DNA from: Lates calcarifer
Lineage: Eukaryota > Chordata > Actinopteri > Centropomidae
Direction of reading: 5' to 3'
NCBI RefSeq assembly: GCF_001640805.2
Contig: NC_066847.1
Coordinates: forward strand, 26,279,504-26,343,503
Length of the DNA stretch: 64,000 nt
Shown in pieces: positions 61,489-64,000 of this stretch. A program made the translations under genes and the position numbers. The notes beneath the pieces were generated by a model, which was not told the DNA's origin, ran no database searches, and saw nothing but the letters and a program-made list of their open reading frames with translations. The first letter of the stretch is position 1. Every line of letters starts with the position of its first letter.

Positions 61489-62759
61489 GCTCAGTACAGA
61501 GTGCACTGAAAGGCCAGGCAGTACAGCACGCCTCAGTAGTGTGTGCCAGCCTAATCTAGTCAGGCCTTTTATCCCATCTCCTCCCTCAACTTCCACTTAA
61601 ATCAACACTTCACTGAGAGCTACAAAGCTAGTTTGCACCCTCCACACACACGTGCACACACTTTACTTCTCCTCCTTCGTTGTTAGTCTCTGTTTATGTC
61701 TCACTTTGGCACCCTCGCCTCGTCTCCCCGTGTCTCAGGCTCCGAAACACACATCTCACGCGCACTCTTGAACTCGCACGCGCTCTCACACACGCACACA
61801 TGGACAGTCACACACCGAAACATAGTTGCGCACACAACACAACACAACATTCTCACACAAGTTTGAAAAAGGCTAGTAGTCTCCGAGGAGAGCCGGTAGT
61901 GTGAATGAATAGATGCTGAATGTGCCTTAACAATCTGCGCCCAGTCAGCTGCGTTGGCCGTTGCCCAGGCTGAGAGTTGGTACCCCAGAAAATAATTATC
62001 CACTGAACAAAAGCATGGCTTTACATTGGCTGGTATTATAGAGTTCTCCCTGAACTACAAGTATACTGATTCAGTCAGCAAGTCTTCATATCTGTAACAA
62101 CAAAAAAGGTCACTCTTCACACTTATCGAAAAACAGACACATATGAGCATTTTCCTAATCTTTTACCTCTATGGTGACATTTTGGTTATGTTTAGGTGAT
62201 TAAAACTCCTAGGTTAAAGTTAGGGAAAGATCTGTGTTGTTAAAAAAAATGTACATCAGGAAGATGACAGGAGCCTCTCTTTGAGAAGTTTCGTAGTTGT
62301 CGGGAAAATGTAACCACATGTGATTTTATGCTTTCTAACGACCAGTGCTGTTGTTGTTCGAGTGAAGACAGCCTTGAAGTAGTTGTGCAGAACTTCCCAA
62401 ATATTTCCTCACAGAGTGGGTGGAGTCCCAGAGGCAGCAGGCCTACAGGAAGCAACTTAAACCATGTTGTTTGTTTATAAATCTCAGTGTCTTTATTCAT
62501 AAATGTCAAGTTGAAATGTCACAAACACCAGACCAGCCTGCCAACAGACAACACAACATGGTGATTTGGTGTTATACTATCTTTAGCGAATCACTGGCAT
62601 ATGAGTAGGCACACGCACGCAATCTCTCACTCACACACACACTCACACAAACAGAGGGACATATAAACAGATTACTTTCAAGTGTCATTAGTGACCATTC
62701 ACTTTGGATGTGCTCCCTACAATCAGCAACAGCCTATGTTTGGACTACCTTAAACATGC

Positions 62760-62911
62760 ATGCCCCCCCCCCCACACACACACATACTGTACACATACAC
62801 ACACTTACATAGACCGCTCTGATAAAAGCATGAGAGCTACGAAAGTAATTTGACTGGGGCCCAACAAAAGGAGTGTTTTCACAGGATAATCCCCGGCTGG
62901 GACTGCAGGGG

Positions 62912-62949
<38 letters not shown>

Positions 62950-62950
62950 A
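62760..62950. repeat. Poly-C/CA tract and (TG)n microsatellite
   Basis: A run of ten or more C followed by CA repeats lies at 62763-62805, and a perfect TG run at 62915-62949. They face each other as inverted complements about 110 bases apart, so a local hairpin is possible. Confidence 0.9.
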
Positions 62951-64000
62951 TACCAGAACCCTGGAGAGTGGGTGTCTATGTTTGTGTGTTTGTACTTGTG
63001 CAATTGTGTGTGTGTGTATGTGTGTGGGATCAAGCTGAGCAGGGAGGGTTTTATTCAGGATTTCATTAGCAGGGAATAGGAGATGTTTGGCCTGGTCAGC
63101 CACCTCTGGCTCAGGGACAAGAGTGTGTCTGTAACCCAGCTAAACTGTCTGTAAGGGCAAACACTGTGGCAGTTTTATTGAGTTTAACTCTGTTTCTTTA
63201 TATATTCCTCTCAGACTGAGAAAGAAAGAGTGCAGAGGTTGAGCTCCAGAGTTTGTTCACACTTGGAGATGTCCTGCCGTGCTGCTGGATACTAAAAATG
63301 CTTCCTGTGCGCTTCCCAGGCGCTCTAAAGTGACACGGATTTAAACACTATCAGTGGTTAGCAGCCAGTAAGGTGAGACACCAGAGTATCGAAGAGAAGA
63401 CACTGTGGAGTTTGGAAATAATTACTTCTCATTCTTTTCTCGAGTAACAGTTATTTCTCTCTCATTTTTGCGGTTAGTGTTAAATATTAATGAGAGAGTG
63501 TGGTAACATTTTAATGAAATAAAATAAATAATAGAATACAACAGTGCCTTTTATAAAAAATACACTTCTTCGAGATGGAAAAAGCACAATGTCAAGCAAA
63601 CAGGATATTGATCTTCTGCTTTTATCAGCATCCACATTCTGCTGGAAATATAATCTTTTTTTTTTTTTAATGCTGAGCTGAAATAATCACTGTATGCACT
63701 GGCACTGATGGAGATTCCTACAAATGGAGCCATTTTGGAGAGGATTTCACCCAGTTATTTGGGTGGTGTTCTGTGTTCTGCAATGTCCTGCACATTTTAC
63801 ATTTAGGTTACAGATTTTGCACTTTGTTGGCATCAAATTAATGTGGTTAGGGGGTGGCAGCTTTCTTTCAGTACATACATCAGTCTCTGGCACTGATGAA
63901 TAATGTAGATGCATTCTAACAGATACACAAGCACACACATGCTTAAAACCCTGGAATCCTGCAGTTATTTGGCCCAGAAAAGACTTTGGCAAGAAATCCT

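Larger units (their letters stand above)
43419..64000 (-). other. Intron 1 of rbms3 (partial, at least 20.6 kb)
   Basis: This is sequence upstream of exon 2 on the minus strand. The first coding exon, expected to encode a Tyr-rich start resembling MYPQYTYYYP, was not found, so it should lie beyond the right end. The region contains CA/TG microsatellites (44.87, 46.0, 59.4, 61.45 and 62.9 kb), a dispersed-repeat relic (45.3-45.5 kb), a possible tRNA-like repeat head (47.0 kb), a local duplication (51.9-52.06 kb), a split repeat in minus orientation (52.5-53.1 kb) and pyrimidine-rich stretches (46.33-46.54, 49.38-49.57 and 51.25-51.6 kb). Most of 53-59 kb is unremarkable unique sequence. Confidence 0.8.

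Noticed and set aside
63180..64000. Possible first exon of rbms3 near the right end
   Set aside because: I looked for a minus-strand Tyr-rich start (MYPQYTYYYP-like) followed by a donor and saw none. The first exon is presumed to lie outside the window.

Overview
This window is vertebrate genomic DNA, almost certainly from a ray-finned (teleost) fish. The evidence is split coding exons with GT-AG borders, long introns, very many (CA/TG)n microsatellites, degraded Tc1-like transposons and other repeat fragments typical of fish genomes. No bacterial-style gene, rRNA, CRISPR array or operon is present.

The only gene I can support is on the minus strand: an internal part of an RBMS-family RNA-binding protein, best matched to rbms3 (RNA-binding motif, single-stranded-interacting protein 3). 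Five coding exons are visible, numbered here by analogy with the mammalian gene and listed in transcription order: exon 2 (43418-43234), exon 3 (35172-35114), exon 4 (28054-27963), exon 5 (2997-2840) and exon 6 (1776-1697). Their phases join perfectly (2, 1, 0, 2, then 1 out of exon 6) and give 191 uninterrupted codons. These cover a Pro/Gly-rich N-terminal linker, all of RRM1 (exons 2-4) and nearly all of RRM2 (exons 5-6). I did not find the first exon (expected above 64000) or the exons after RRM2 (expected below position 1).

The rest, over 98% of the window, is intron: intron 1 (43419 to the right end), intron 2 (35173-43233), intron 3 (28055-35113), intron 4 (2998-27962, about 25 kb), intron 5 (1777-2839) and part of intron 6 (1-1696). 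It holds about 25 dinucleotide or tetranucleotide tracts, two same-strand Tc1-like transposase relics (about 21915-22690 and 39085-39860), a tRNA-derived SINE relic (12618-12765), two split copies of another dispersed repeat, a further repeat relic near 45.4 kb and several local tandem duplications.

The most useful leads concern splicing of this gene. They are a glycine run in exon 2, a CAGCAG tandem acceptor at exon 2, a weak 5' splice site after exon 5, and complementary (TG)n/(CA)n tracts flanking exon 2 and exon 4 that could pair in the pre-mRNA. I found no convincing undescribed biological system. Gene naming and repeat-family calls rest on recalled similarity, not on a search.
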